Assembly (NCBI GenBank): GCA_963733885.1 | Contig: CAVTES010000008.1 | Location: 124,001-188,000, forward strand | Reading direction: 5' to 3' | From: JACVRW01 sp963733885 | Lineage (GTDB): Bacteria; Actinomycetota; Thermoleophilia; Solirubrobacterales; Thermoleophilaceae | Length of the DNA stretch: 64,000 bases | In this document: one piece after another, positions 15,875-25,166 of the stretch | How positions within the stretch are numbered: the stretch's first letter is position 1 | Layout of the letters: each line of letters opens with the position of its first letter | Notes under the pieces: generated by a model | What the model was told of the DNA's origin: nothing | Seen by the model: only the letters and a program-made list of their open reading frames with translations | The model's database searches: none | Position numbers and translations under genes: made by a program

Positions 15875-18688
15875 ATGCGGAGCAAGACGACCTCCATCCC
15901 TCATCTCCTCGAGCGTGAACCCGAGCTGGCGGCGCTCGGCGGGGCCGTGGCGCGCACTCGTGAGGGCGAGGGGGGCTGTCTCCTGATCGAAGGACCGCCA
16001 GGGGTGGGGAAGAGCCGGCTGCTCGCGAGTGGGCGGTCGCTTGCTGCAGAAGCCGGGCTTCGGGTGCTCGAAGCGCGCGGCGCGGCACTCGAGCGCGAGT
16101 TCGCGTTCGGCGTTGCCCGTCAGCTCTTCGAGCAGCCGCTGAGCACCGCCACCGACGACGAGCGCCAGGCGCTCCTGGCCGGCGCGGCCGGACTCGCCGG
16201 GCGGCTGACCGGCCAGGCCGGCCCGGAGGTCATGGCCCAGAGCGGGGAGACGGCGTTCGGGGCGCTGCACGGGCTGTACTGGCTGACGGTGAACTTCGCG
16301 GACGGCGGGCCGCTGGTCCTGGCGGTGGATGACGCCCACTGGGCCGACGGGCCCTCGCTGCAGTTCCTCGGCTACCTGTCCCGGCGGCTCGAGGGGCTGC
16401 CGGTTCTGCTGCTTGCCGCGGGCCGCGCCCCCGATCCCGAGGGGGATGACCTGTGGCGCGAGCTCGTGAGCGATCCCGAGGCGGAGGTCCTCCGCCCCCA
16501 CCCCCTGACCGAGTCGGCGGCGGCCCAGATCCTTCGCGACCGGCTGGGCGCGGATGTCGACCGTGAGTTCAGCGCCGCCTGCCACCGAGCCACCGGCGGC
16601 AACCCGCTGTTCCTGCGTGAGCTGGTGTCGGCGCTGGAGGAGGCGGAAATCGCGCCGACGAGCGATGCCGCCGAGACCGTGACTACGGTCGGCCCACCCG
16701 CGGTCGGCCGCTTCGTGCTCCACCGCCTCCAGCGACTCGGCCCCCAGGCGACCGAGCTGGCACGGTCGGTGTCGGTGCTGGGCGGCGATGCTGACATCCC
16801 GCTCGCCGCACGGGCTGCGGGGCTCGAGCCTGAGGAGGCCCAGCCCATCGCGGACTTGCTTGTGCAGGCTGAGGTCTTCGCGCCCGAGCAGGAGCTCGGC
16901 TTCGTGCACCCGATCGTGCGGGCGGCCATCTATGAGGACCTTCTCCCCGGTGACCGCGCCGCTCGCCACCTGGCCGCCGCGCGGCTGCTCCACGAGAACG
17001 GCGCGCCCGCCGAGCGCGTGGCCACGCACCTGCTCAAGAGCCGCCCGACCGGCGACGGTCGATGGGTGGCCGCCCTGCGCGCTGCCGCCGCAAGCGCCGC
17101 CGAGCGGGGCGCTCCGGTGGCGGCGATCGCGTATTTGCGACGCGCGCTCGACGAGCCGCCCGCGGAGGAGGAACGGGCCGCCGTGCTCACCGACCTGGGG
17201 CGTTCTGAGGTCGCCCGCCTCGAATATCAGCGCGCCGAGGCGCACCTGGTCGAGGCTCTGGCCCTACCAGGCGACCCTGCGTTGCATGCCCAGGCGGCGA
17301 TTTGGCTGAGCCGCGGCGCGATCATGCAGGGACAGGCCGAACCCGCGACCAGGGCCCTTGACGCGCTGTCCGATCAGCTGGGCAGTGCACAGGGCGAGCT
17401 CGCACTGGAGCTCGAGGCCGAGGCCCTGACGCTCACCCGCCTGGAGCTCTCCCTTCGCTACCTCGTCCCGGAGCGGCTCGACGCGTTCGGGCGCCGGGCC
17501 GCCGGGAGCACGCGGTTCGAGCCGATCGCCAGGATTCATGCGGCAACCGAGCGCCTTGCACGGGGCGCGCCGGCCGCCGGGGTGGCCGACGAGATCATGA
17601 GCGCGCTGCAGGGCGGACCGCCCGGCGACCCGTTCGCCTTCACCGGCGCCGTCGACGCGTTGACCCGAGCCGAGCGCTACGACGCAGCCGCTCCGCTGAT
17701 AGACATGGCGCTTGGGGCGGCGCGAGCGTCCGGACGAGCGGGGCAGTTGGCGGCCCTGCACACCCACCGCGCGGTGCTCGCGCTCGGCCGAGGAGCTGTG
17801 GCTGATGCATACCTGGACGTCCAGCTCGCACTGGAGCTCGTCCCCGATTCGGGCCTCTACCTGCGCCACGTCATCGCCGTGGCGATGCACGTCGCGCTCG
17901 AGCGCGGCGAGCTCGACGTGGCGCAGGAGCTCGCGGGCCGCGATCCGGAGCGCATGGAGCGCGAGCGGCTCTTTGTCGATCGCTATCTCGCGAGCCGCGG
18001 CCGAGTCCGCACCGCCACCGGCGACCCCCGCGCCGGCTTGGCTGACCTGCTTCGCTGCGGCGAGCTGCTCGAAGCCTATGGCACGCCCGATCTGACCCGC
18101 TGGCGCCCCCACGCTGTCGCGGCGCTTGCGGAGCTCGGGGAAGAGAAGCGCGCGGAGGAGATGGCCCGCGCGGAGATCGCCTCGGCACGCGCCTTCGGGG
18201 CTCCGCAGGGGCTCGCCCATGCGCTCCGCACCGGCGGGCGGGCCATCGGCGGCGACGAAGGCCTCGACCTGCTCGAGGAGGCGGTGGCCGTGGCCGAGGC
18301 CTCGCCGGCCCGGCTGGAAGCCGCGTACGCCCTGACGGACCTCGGGGAGGAGCTCATGAACCGCCGGCGGCGCCGGGAGGGGCGCCAGGCGCTTCGCCGT
18401 GCGCTCGAGCTTGCGAACGCGTGTGGCGCCCCGGCGCTCGCCGAGCGGGCGCGCGGCGCCCTCGGCGCGGGCGGCGGACGGCCGCCGAGGCTCGAGTTGA
18501 CCGGCGTGGATGCCCTGACCCCCGCCGAGCGCCGCGTGTGTGAGCTCGCGGCCGGTGAGCGGACGAACCGCGAGATCGCACAGCAGCTCTTCGTCACCGA
18601 GAAGACCGTGGAGCTGCATCTGACGAACGCCTACCGGAAGCTCGGCATTCGCTCGCGCTTCCAGCTGGCCTCGGCCCTCGCCGCCTGA
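15875..18688 (+). CDS. Large LuxR-family ATPase regulator (LAL/MalT-like)
   Basis: A 937-residue regulator. The N-terminal AAA/NB-ARC-like ATPase has Walker A GPPGVGKS (40-47) and Walker B LVLAVDDAHWAD (about 150). The central 600 residues are TPR-like helical repeats rich in Ala. The C-terminal LuxR HTH reads LTPAERRVCELAAGERTNREIAQQL, then VTEKTVELHLTNAYRKLGI. Proteins of this type bind a sugar or other ligand with ATP and activate transcription. The ATG at 15875 follows GGGGAG, and a TAGGCT -10 lies at 15846. No obvious target operon is adjacent except the MMPL gene downstream. Confidence 0.92.
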   Translation: MRSKTTSIPHLLEREPELAALGGAVARTREGEGGCLLIEGPPGVGKSRLLASGRSLAAEAGLRVLEARGAALEREFAFGVARQLFEQPLSTATDDERQALLAGAAGLAGRLTGQAGPEVMAQSGETAFGALHGLYWLTVNFADGGPLVLAVDDAHWADGPSLQFLGYLSRRLEGLPVLLLAAGRAPDPEGDDLWRELVSDPEAEVLRPHPLTESAAAQILRDRLGADVDREFSAACHRATGGNPLFLRELVSALEEAEIAPTSDAAETVTTVGPPAVGRFVLHRLQRLGPQATELARSVSVLGGDADIPLAARAAGLEPEEAQPIADLLVQAEVFAPEQELGFVHPIVRAAIYEDLLPGDRAARHLAAARLLHENGAPAERVATHLLKSRPTGDGRWVAALRAAAASAAERGAPVAAIAYLRRALDEPPAEEERAAVLTDLGRSEVARLEYQRAEAHLVEALALPGDPALHAQAAIWLSRGAIMQGQAEPATRALDALSDQLGSAQGELALELEAEALTLTRLELSLRYLVPERLDAFGRRAAGSTRFEPIARIHAATERLARGAPAAGVADEIMSALQGGPPGDPFAFTGAVDALTRAERYDAAAPLIDMALGAARASGRAGQLAALHTHRAVLALGRGAVADAYLDVQLALELVPDSGLYLRHVIAVAMHVALERGELDVAQELAGRDPERMERERLFVDRYLASRGRVRTATGDPRAGLADLLRCGELLEAYGTPDLTRWRPHAVAALAELGEEKRAEEMARAEIASARAFGAPQGLAHALRTGGRAIGGDEGLDLLEEAVAVAEASPARLEAAYALTDLGEELMNRRRRREGRQALRRALELANACGAPALAERARGALGAGGGRPPRLELTGVDALTPAERRVCELAAGERTNREIAQQLFVTEKTVELHLTNAYRKLGIRSRFQLASALAA

Positions 18689-18733
18689 TCAATCGACGAG
18701 CGAGGCGATGGCGCCGAGGGCGGGCACCGCAGC

Positions 18734-18765
18734 GGGGAACCCCCCAGCGTTTGCCCCGGTCTTTG
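18734..18765 (+). repeat. 32-bp direct repeat flanking the LuxR regulator, right copy
   Basis: Right-hand partner of 15786-15817 (29 of 32 identical). It is followed by several near copies of a CTGGGG / AAAACCTGGGG motif up to about 18800, which can fold with the repeat. The 265-base gap up to the MMPL gene holds this element and a strong ribosome site, but no small gene that I can support. Confidence 0.6.
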
Positions 18766-18953
18766 GGGAGGCTGGGAAAAGCCTGGGGGAAAACCTGGGG
18801 ACCTTCCCCTTGACCCGTTCGGGCAGTGGCGAGAGGCTTGTCACGCCCCCCGAGGGAAGGACTCCAAAAAGTGACTGGTCCGCTCTGCCCACGTGTCGCT
18901 GCGACGCTCGACACGACTCGCTCTCCTGATCTCATCGGCGGTAGGAGGTTCTG

Positions 18954-21356
18954 ATGACTGGCCTGCTCTACAAACTCGGCCGCGCGTGTGCACGTTGGCG
19001 CTTCGTGGTGCTCGGGCTGTGGGTCGTAATGGTCGTGGCACTCGTGATCGTCGCCCGTGAGGCCGGCTCGGACACCACCAACAACGTGACCCTGCCGGGC
19101 ACTGGGAGCCAGAGCGCCACGGACCTCCTGAGCGACCGCTTCCCGACCCAGGCCTACGGGACGAATCCGCTGGTCGTTGCCACCGACACCGGCAAGCTGA
19201 CGGACTCGAAGTACTCGAAGGCCATCAAGTCGTCGGTGAGCAACCTGAAGACGACGCCGCACGTAACGGGCGTCATCAGCCCCTTGAGCGACGCCGGGGC
19301 CAGCGCGCTCAGCAAGGACAAGCAGATCGGCTACATATCGGTGGCGCTCGACGTCGGCCAGGGCTCGATCACCGAGGACGACGGCAACGCGCTGCTCGAC
19401 GCCGCAAACCCGGCGAAGAAGGCGGGGCTCCAGGTCGCGATCGGCGGCTACGTCGGCCAGGAGCTGTCCAAGCCGGATACAGGGGCCAGCGACAAGATCG
19501 GGATCCTGGCCGCGATGGCGATCCTGCTGCTCGTCTTCGGTTCGGCGGTGGCGATGGGGCTGCCGATCGTGACCGCCGTGCTCGGCCTGCTGTGCGGCCT
19601 GAGCGTGGTGACCCTGCTCAGCCACCTCGCCGACATCCCCACCACCGCACCCACGCTGGCCACGATGATCGGGCTCGCGGTCGGGATCGACTACTCGCTG
19701 TTCATCGTGACCAAGCACCGAAGCCAGGTCGCTCAGGGCATGGAGGTGCACGAGTCGATTGCGCGCGCGATGGCGACGGCCGGCGGCGCGGTCCTGTTCG
19801 CGGGTGGCACCGTCGCGATCTCCCTGCTGGCGCTCGTGGTCGCCGACATCCCGCTGGTCACCACCCTGGGCTATACGTCGGCGATCGCGGTGGGCTTCGC
19901 CATCCTGGGGGCGCTCACCCTTCTGCCGGCGCTGTTCGGGCTGCTCGGATCGCACGTCTCGGCGCTCACGCTGCCGTTCCGCAAGACCCGCGCGGCCGAG
20001 ACGCAGTCCCCGTTCTGGACGAGGTTGGCCACGGGGATCGCGAATCACCGCTGGCCGGTGATGATCGCAGTGCTGGTAGTCCTCGTGGCTCTGTCGATCC
20101 CCACGCTGTCGATGCGCCTGGGCCAGGAGGACGTCGGCGCTGAGCCGACCGACACGACCGCGCGCCAGGCCTACGACCTCATTGATGAGGGCTTCGGACC
20201 GGGGACGAACGGGCCCTTCCTGATCTCCGCCCAGCTCAGCAAGGCCGCGAAGCCCAACCAGAAGAACCTCAACAAGATCTCTCAGAACGAGAAGCAGCTG
20301 CAGCAACAGCAGCAGCAGATCGAGCAGCAGGCGTTGCTTGAGGGCGCGACCCAGCAGCAGGCGCAGTCGGAGGCAAAGCAGCAGACGAAGAAGCAGTCCA
20401 ACGAGCTCGCCAACAAGAAGAAGCAGGCCGAGCAGCCGGCAACCGACCCGCGCCTTCAGACCCTGAAGAAGGACCTCGCGAAGGCCAACGGCGTCAAGTC
20501 GGTGTCGGAGCCGCTCGTCAACAAGAAGGGAACCGCGGCCGTCTACACGCTGATTCCCACGACGTCGCCCTCTGACCTCAAGACCGAGGACCTGGTCTCG
20601 CTCCTGAGGGACACGACGATCCCGGACGCGACCAAGGGCCAGGGCATGACGGCCTTCGTCGGCGGCACCACAGCCGCCTACGTCGACCTCGCCGACAAGA
20701 TCACCAGCAAGCTGCCGCTTGTCATCCTTGTCGTGGCGGGGCTCAGCTTCCTTGTGCTGCTGGTCGGGTTCCGCTCGATCCTCGTGCCCGCCCAGGCAGC
20801 CGTGATGAACCTGATCTCGGTCGGGGCGGCCTACGGCGTGCTCACCCTCGTCTTCCAGGAGGGCTTTGCCACGAGCCTGATCGGACTCGACGGCGCGATA
20901 CCCGTCGTGAGCTTCGTGCCGTTGATCATGTTCGCGATCCTGTTCGGGCTGTCGACCGACTACCAGGTCTTCCTGCTCACCCAGATCCAGGAGCACTTCA
21001 AGGAGGGCAAGGGCGCCCGCGCGACGGTGATCGAGGGGCTCGGCTATTCGGGGCGCATCATCGGGGCGGCGGCGCTCGTCATGTTCTGCGTGTTCGGCAG
21101 CTTCGTCCTGAACGGCGACCCGACGATCAAGCAGTTCGGCCTCGGCCTGGCCACGGCGGTCGCGATCGACGCGCTCGTGGTCTGCTTCTTCGTCCCGGCG
21201 TTGATCACGGTCGCCGGCAGGGCGACGCTCTGGTTGCCCCGCTGGCTCGACCGGATCCTGCCGCACATCAGCATCGAGGGGTCGGGGTACTTCGACGACA
21301 AGCCGCCGCCAAGCGCCCCCCCGGCACCCGAGCCGGAACCGGCGATGAGAGTCTGA
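18954..21356 (+). CDS. MMPL/RND-family membrane transporter with Gln-rich loop
   Basis: An 800-residue transporter of the MMPL type with two repeated halves. Each half has one leading transmembrane helix, a large extracytoplasmic loop and a bundle of helices. Motifs: TMIGLAVGIDYSLFIVTKHR in the first bundle and FGLSTDYQVFLLTQI in the second; the Asp-Tyr pairs are the proton-relay signature. The second outer loop holds a Gln-rich coiled coil (about residues 425-500; NEKQLQQQQQQIEQQ). Such proteins export lipids or other hydrophobic molecules. The start has a perfect GGAGG at 18945. A strong hairpin follows the stop. Substrate unknown. Confidence 0.9.
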   Translation: MTGLLYKLGRACARWRFVVLGLWVVMVVALVIVAREAGSDTTNNVTLPGTGSQSATDLLSDRFPTQAYGTNPLVVATDTGKLTDSKYSKAIKSSVSNLKTTPHVTGVISPLSDAGASALSKDKQIGYISVALDVGQGSITEDDGNALLDAANPAKKAGLQVAIGGYVGQELSKPDTGASDKIGILAAMAILLLVFGSAVAMGLPIVTAVLGLLCGLSVVTLLSHLADIPTTAPTLATMIGLAVGIDYSLFIVTKHRSQVAQGMEVHESIARAMATAGGAVLFAGGTVAISLLALVVADIPLVTTLGYTSAIAVGFAILGALTLLPALFGLLGSHVSALTLPFRKTRAAETQSPFWTRLATGIANHRWPVMIAVLVVLVALSIPTLSMRLGQEDVGAEPTDTTARQAYDLIDEGFGPGTNGPFLISAQLSKAAKPNQKNLNKISQNEKQLQQQQQQIEQQALLEGATQQQAQSEAKQQTKKQSNELANKKKQAEQPATDPRLQTLKKDLAKANGVKSVSEPLVNKKGTAAVYTLIPTTSPSDLKTEDLVSLLRDTTIPDATKGQGMTAFVGGTTAAYVDLADKITSKLPLVILVVAGLSFLVLLVGFRSILVPAQAAVMNLISVGAAYGVLTLVFQEGFATSLIGLDGAIPVVSFVPLIMFAILFGLSTDYQVFLLTQIQEHFKEGKGARATVIEGLGYSGRIIGAAALVMFCVFGSFVLNGDPTIKQFGLGLATAVAIDALVVCFFVPALITVAGRATLWLPRWLDRILPHISIEGSGYFDDKPPPSAPPAPEPEPAMRV

Positions 21357-21370
21357 GCTCGCCAAAGCTT

Positions 21371-21408
21371 GATTCGCGGCCCCGGGGACGCCCCGGGGTC
21401 GCGGAATC
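21371..21408 (+). terminator. Strong GC hairpin after MMPL gene
   Basis: GATTCGCGGCCCCGGGG pairs with CCCCGGGGTCGCGGAATC around a three-base loop ACG, with one bulge. It begins 14 bases after the MMPL stop, as expected for an intrinsic terminator without a U-tract. Confidence 0.75.
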
Positions 21409-21427
21409 AGCCATCTAGATTGGCGCC

Positions 21428-21928
21428 GTGGCGAATATCCGCGCCTGCCGGGATCACGACCGCGCGGCGATCTTCGAGATCGTCAACGCCGCCGCCATGG
21501 CATATCGCGGCGTGATCCCGGCCGATCGCTGGCACGAGCCCTACATGCCGCTGCACGAGCTCGACGGCGAGATAGCCGCCGGGGTCGTGTTCTGGGGCTA
21601 CGAGGACGGCGGCGCGCTGCTGGGGATCATGGGGATCCAGCCGGTGGGCGAGTTCGATCTGATCCGCCATGCCTATGTGTCACCCGAGCACCAGGGGCGC
21701 GGCATCGGCGGGGCACTGCTCGAGCATCTCGCCGGCTCGACCAAGCGGCGGATGCTCGTAGGCACCTGGGCCGCCGCCGAGTGGGCGATCCGGTTCTACC
21801 GGCGACACGGCTTCGAGCCGGTCTCGCCCGAGCGCAAGACCGCGCTGCTTCGGTCCCACTGGGACATCCCGGAACGCCAGGTCGAGACCTCGGTCGTGCT
21901 GGCCAACCCGCCGTATGCGGAGCCCTAA
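21428..21928 (+). CDS. GNAT-family N-acetyltransferase
   Basis: A 166-residue acetyltransferase. Motif A is complete: LIRHAYVSPEHQGRGIGGALLEHL, with the acetyl-CoA loop QGRGIG. Motif B reads WAIRFYRRHGFEPV. The GTG at 21428 starts MANIRACRDHDRAAIFEIVNA, the usual first beta-alpha unit. It ends 4 bases inside the convergent membrane-protein gene. Substrate cannot be named. Confidence 0.9.
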   Translation: MANIRACRDHDRAAIFEIVNAAAMAYRGVIPADRWHEPYMPLHELDGEIAAGVVFWGYEDGGALLGIMGIQPVGEFDLIRHAYVSPEHQGRGIGGALLEHLAGSTKRRMLVGTWAAAEWAIRFYRRHGFEPVSPERKTALLRSHWDIPERQVETSVVLANPPYAEP

Positions 21929-22356
21929 GCGGGTGTGCGGTCGCCGCTTCGGACGCGCGCGAGCGCCGCGAGGAGGCCGACGCAGGCCACCACCGCCGCC
22001 GCTCCCGCAGCCGTGACCGCCGGCGACCGGGCGACATCGGCATCGGCCGCCAGGAGCACCACTGCGCCCGCCGGGATCGCGGCCGCGCTGACCGCGAGGA
22101 TGGCCAGCAGGCGCGGCCTGAAGACCCCCGCCCGCACACGCCCCATGACACGCTCGTCGAGCGACCAGTACGCGAGCTCGGCGACGAGCAGCAGAGCGCT
22201 CCCGTAGATCGGCGCGGGAACGGCCCGGTCGCCCTCGGGGACCGCATAGATCGCTCCCAGGATCACCAGCCCGAACGGGATCGGCACGGAGCGCCCGGCG
22301 GCGACGGCGAGCGCCAGGAGGAGGGTGGCCGCCGCCGCGCCGGCAGACACCGCCAC
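21925..22356 (-). CDS. Small membrane protein of the MoxR/DUF58 operon
   Basis: About 143 residues with four hydrophobic segments: LLLALAVAAG, PFGLVILGAIYAV, IYGSALLLVAELAYWSL and LAILAVSAAAIPAGAVVLLAAD; the C-terminus is alanine-rich. The open frame extends upstream to the DUF58 stop at 22425 without a canonical start, so the GTG at 22356 is provisional. It is the last gene of the operon and probably an accessory membrane component. No family is recognised. Confidence 0.6.
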   Translation of the reverse strand: MAVSAGAAAATLLLALAVAAGRSVPIPFGLVILGAIYAVPEGDRAVPAPIYGSALLLVAELAYWSLDERVMGRVRAGVFRPRLLAILAVSAAAIPAGAVVLLAADADVARSPAVTAAGAAAVVACVGLLAALARVRSGDRTPA

Positions 22357-22424
22357 GCTCGGCGCGTCGAGCGCTGTCGTGGCGCCGAGCGCGGCGGCGA
22401 GCGCGACCGCGCCGGTCGCGGTCC

Positions 22425-23699
22425 CTAGGCGCGCGGAGCGGGTCGTGCGTGGCGCCGGAACGTGATCACCTCCTCGATGGCGAGCTCGAGGCTCGCTCCC
22501 GGATAGGCCCAGCGGGCCACGGGCACGCCCAGCGTCTCGAAGCGCGCGCGCATCGCGTCGCGCTGCAGGCGCCAGAGGCGGAGCGGCAGCCGGTCGGGTC
22601 CGGCGGCGTCGGCGGGCGTGAGCGCCACGGGCGAGACCTCCACGACCGCGAGGTCGTAGCCGCGGGCGCGCAGGTCGAGCAGCGCGCCCGTCCCGCGCGC
22701 ATCGAGCAGGGGGCTCAGCGCGAGCACGAGCGCCCGGGCCGGGAGCAGGCCCCGCGGGAGGTGCGTGACGTCCTTCCAGGCGAAGCTGAGCCTGGCGTCA
22801 CTCGCGAGCAGCGCGTCGACGATTCGATACAGCTGCCTTGTGCCGGCGCTGGCCGTGAGCCAGTTCAACACGCCGCCGAAGCTCACAAGCGCGACGCGGT
22901 CGCGGCGCGCCAGGTAGGCCGAGGCGAGCGCGGCGGCGGCGTGCACAGCTGCGTCGAGCGTGCCCTCGTCCGCGTGCTCGGCCTCGGCAAACGTGTCGAG
23001 GAACAGGACGACGTCGGCGCTCTGCTCGGGATGCTGCACGTTCACGTACGGAACGCGACGGCGCGACGTCGCGCGCCAGTTGATGCGCCGTACGCGGTCG
23101 CCGGGCAGGAGCGGCCGAACCTCGGCGAACTCGATGCCCTCCCCGCGTTCGCGGGAAAGCTGGCTGCCCAGGATCGGCCGGGTTTGGAGCGGTGCGACCA
23201 GTCGCCGCAGCCGGCCGACGCTGGGATAGGCGCGAAGCTCGCGCGACGGGCCGAGTGGACCCTCGAGCGCGAGAGCGCCAAGCCGGTCGCGGGCGCGGAC
23301 CACCGCCGGCCCCGCGCCGTGGACGCCCCAGCGCCCGACGGCGAGCTCGTACTCGATCTCGCGCTGCTCTCCCCGTGGAAGCCAGAAGGCGATCGGCGTC
23401 GGGTCGCCGCGGAGCCGGGCCGTCGTCGGGAGGTGAAGCTCCACGCGGGCGCCCGCCCCGCGGCTGCGGACCGTAACGGTCGCGCGTACCTGCTCCCCCT
23501 CGACAGCCCGTTCGTGCTCGAGCCGCAGGGCGCCGTCGAGGGCAAGTGGCTCCGCTCCCGCCAGGCCGACGGCCACGAGCAGGATGAACGGGGCGGCGAG
23601 GGCCGCGAGCTCCGGGCGGCCGGCGGCGAGCGCCGCAACCAGGGCGATCGCCGCGAGCGCTGTGTATGTCTGCAGCCGCGGCGAGGCCGAGAGGGTCAT
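22425..23699 (-). CDS. DUF58 membrane-associated vWA-like protein
   Basis: A 424-residue DUF58 protein. Two N-terminal membrane segments (TALAAIALVAALAAG, LAALAAPFILLVAVGLAG) are followed by a beta-rich domain and the signature GIEFAEVRPLLPGDRVRRINWRATSRR (about residues 195-225). A vWA-like part comes next (ADVVLFLDTFAEAE, DRVALVSFGG). DUF58 proteins work with MoxR ATPases in assembling or activating membrane and secreted proteins. The ATG overlaps the MoxR stop (ATGA). Confidence 0.92.
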   Translation of the reverse strand: MTLSASPRLQTYTALAAIALVAALAAGRPELAALAAPFILLVAVGLAGAEPLALDGALRLEHERAVEGEQVRATVTVRSRGAGARVELHLPTTARLRGDPTPIAFWLPRGEQREIEYELAVGRWGVHGAGPAVVRARDRLGALALEGPLGPSRELRAYPSVGRLRRLVAPLQTRPILGSQLSRERGEGIEFAEVRPLLPGDRVRRINWRATSRRRVPYVNVQHPEQSADVVLFLDTFAEAEHADEGTLDAAVHAAAALASAYLARRDRVALVSFGGVLNWLTASAGTRQLYRIVDALLASDARLSFAWKDVTHLPRGLLPARALVLALSPLLDARGTGALLDLRARGYDLAVVEVSPVALTPADAAGPDRLPLRLWRLQRDAMRARFETLGVPVARWAYPGASLELAIEEVITFRRHARPAPRA

Positions 23700-24679
23700 C
23701 GCGCCTCGTGGGGCGCGCGAACGGGCGGCGCGGGACAGCTGTCCAGGCAGTCGCGCACCACGTCCTCGGCGTCGACGCGCTGTATCCAGAGCTCGGGGCG
23801 CAAGGTGATGCGGTGCGCGAGCGCCGGCACCGCGACCAGCTTCACGTCGTCGGGCGTGACGAAGTCGCGCCCGTCCAACCCCGCCTTCGCACGCGCGAGC
23901 TTGAGCAAAGCCAGAGTCCCGCGGGGACTGGCGCCCACCTGGACCTGCGAGCTGTCGCGCGTCGCGGAGACGAGGTCGACCGCGTACCCGAGGATGCCGG
24001 CGTCCGCGTGGACCCGCTCGATCGCGCGCTGCATCGCCAGCAGCTCGTCGCGGTCGACGACCGTGTCCAGCTCGACCTCGTCCTGGCCGCGCTCTAGCCG
24101 CCGCTCCAGCAGCTCCAGCTCCGCGGCGCGGTCGGGGTACCCGACCCTGATCCGCAGCAGGAATCGGTCCAGCTGCGCCTCGGGGAGCGGATATGTCCCC
24201 TCGTACTCGATCGGGTTCTGCGTCGCGAGCACCAGGAACGGGCGCTCGAGGGGCCGGGTGCGGTCGTCGGAGGTGACCTGGCGCTCCTGCATCGCCTCCA
24301 GCAGCGCCGCCTGCGTCTTCGGCGGCGCACGGTTGATCTCGTCGCCGAGCAGGACGTGCGTGAAGATCGGGCCCGGCTGGAAGCGGAGCTCCCCGCTGCG
24401 CTGGTCGTAGATCGCCGAGCCGGTCACGTCCGACGGCATCAGGTCCGGCGTGAACTGCACGCGGGTGAAGCGCAGTCCGGTGACGGCCGCGAACGAGCGC
24501 GCCATCAGTGTCTTGGCGAGGCCCGGGTTGTCCTCGATCAGCACGTGTCCGTCGGCCAGGAGGCCGAGCAGCACGAGCTCGAGCACGTGCCGCTTGCCGA
24601 TGACGGCACGCTCCACCTCATCGAGGATCCGGGCGGCGCGCTCGCCGAGGTCGGCGCGATCGCTCGCCCCCTGGTTCAT
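23696..24679 (-). CDS. moxR: MoxR-family AAA+ ATPase
   Basis: A 327-residue MoxR ATPase. Walker A reads EDNPGLAKTL, Walker B reads VLLGDEINRAPPKTQAALLEAM, sensor 1 is FLVLATQNPIEYEGTYPLPEAQLDRF, and a lid domain ends with DVKLVAVPALAHRITLRPE. MoxR acts as a chaperone with vWA partners, here DUF58. The ATG at 24679 follows GGAGGC and overlaps the stop of the gene before it (ATGA). Longer upstream starts would be unrelated sequence. Confidence 0.95.
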   Translation of the reverse strand: MNQGASDRADLGERAARILDEVERAVIGKRHVLELVLLGLLADGHVLIEDNPGLAKTLMARSFAAVTGLRFTRVQFTPDLMPSDVTGSAIYDQRSGELRFQPGPIFTHVLLGDEINRAPPKTQAALLEAMQERQVTSDDRTRPLERPFLVLATQNPIEYEGTYPLPEAQLDRFLLRIRVGYPDRAAELELLERRLERGQDEVELDTVVDRDELLAMQRAIERVHADAGILGYAVDLVSATRDSSQVQVGASPRGTLALLKLARAKAGLDGRDFVTPDDVKLVAVPALAHRITLRPELWIQRVDAEDVVRDCLDSCPAPPVRAPHEAR

Positions 24680-25107
24680 ACCGCCTCCAACGCGTCGAGG
24701 ACCTCGTCGAGGTCGCGCGGCGCGATCCCAGGCGCGTCGCGGTCGCGCGGCGCCGGGCGGTCGGGGCGCACCACCTCCCAGGCCATCGGCCCGAGCAGGC
24801 GCTGGGCCTCCTCCACATCCCGGTCCAGCCGCAGGCCGCGCCGCGCAAGGCGTGCCTCGGCGATCTCCACGAGGACCGGCCGGAGGCGCGTGTGGGCGGC
24901 CAGCGCGCTCGAGCCCGACCATTCCACGATGCGGTCGAGTCGCACCAGCTGCGCCGGCCACAGGTCGGTCGTCACGGGAGGCCGCAACCCCGGCTCGAAC
25001 AGGGGGTGTCCCGCGGGAAGGCGAATGGCAAGAGCGGCCAGGCAGGCCGCCGCTCCGATAGCGCCGACGACGATGAACGCCACCTCAGCGGCCAGTCTCA
25101 CCCTCAC
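24676..25107 (-). CDS. Membrane-anchored accessory protein upstream of moxR
   Basis: A 143-residue protein with one N-terminal membrane helix (VAFIVVGAIGAAACLAALAI) and a cytoplasmic helical part (LVRLDRIVEWSGSSALAAH, LRPVLVEIAEARLARRGL), ending in acidic DLDEVLDALEAV. It is the first gene of the moxR-DUF58 operon and overlaps moxR by four bases. Similar small anchored proteins occupy this place in many actinobacterial MoxR operons; their role is not defined. The start is a GTG at 25107. Confidence 0.7.
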   Translation of the reverse strand: MRVRLAAEVAFIVVGAIGAAACLAALAIRLPAGHPLFEPGLRPPVTTDLWPAQLVRLDRIVEWSGSSALAAHTRLRPVLVEIAEARLARRGLRLDRDVEEAQRLLGPMAWEVVRPDRPAPRDRDAPGIAPRDLDEVLDALEAV

Positions 25108-25166
25108 ACGATATCCGCGCCCGGGCCGTTCCGCTCACCCTTTCGGGGGATATTCTGGCCTTTGCG

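Noticed and set aside
20281..20420. Gln-codon repeat in the MMPL gene as a microsatellite or CRISPR-like array
   Set aside because: The units are irregular codons CAG/CAA in frame within a coding region, without constant repeats and spacers; no CRISPR array or cas gene was seen.
18594..21365. Very long open frame antisense to the MMPL gene
   Set aside because: High-GC codon bias keeps the opposite frame open. Its product is low-complexity Arg/Asp/Leu sequence without any domain, while the plus-strand frame has clear MMPL motifs and a perfect ribosome site.
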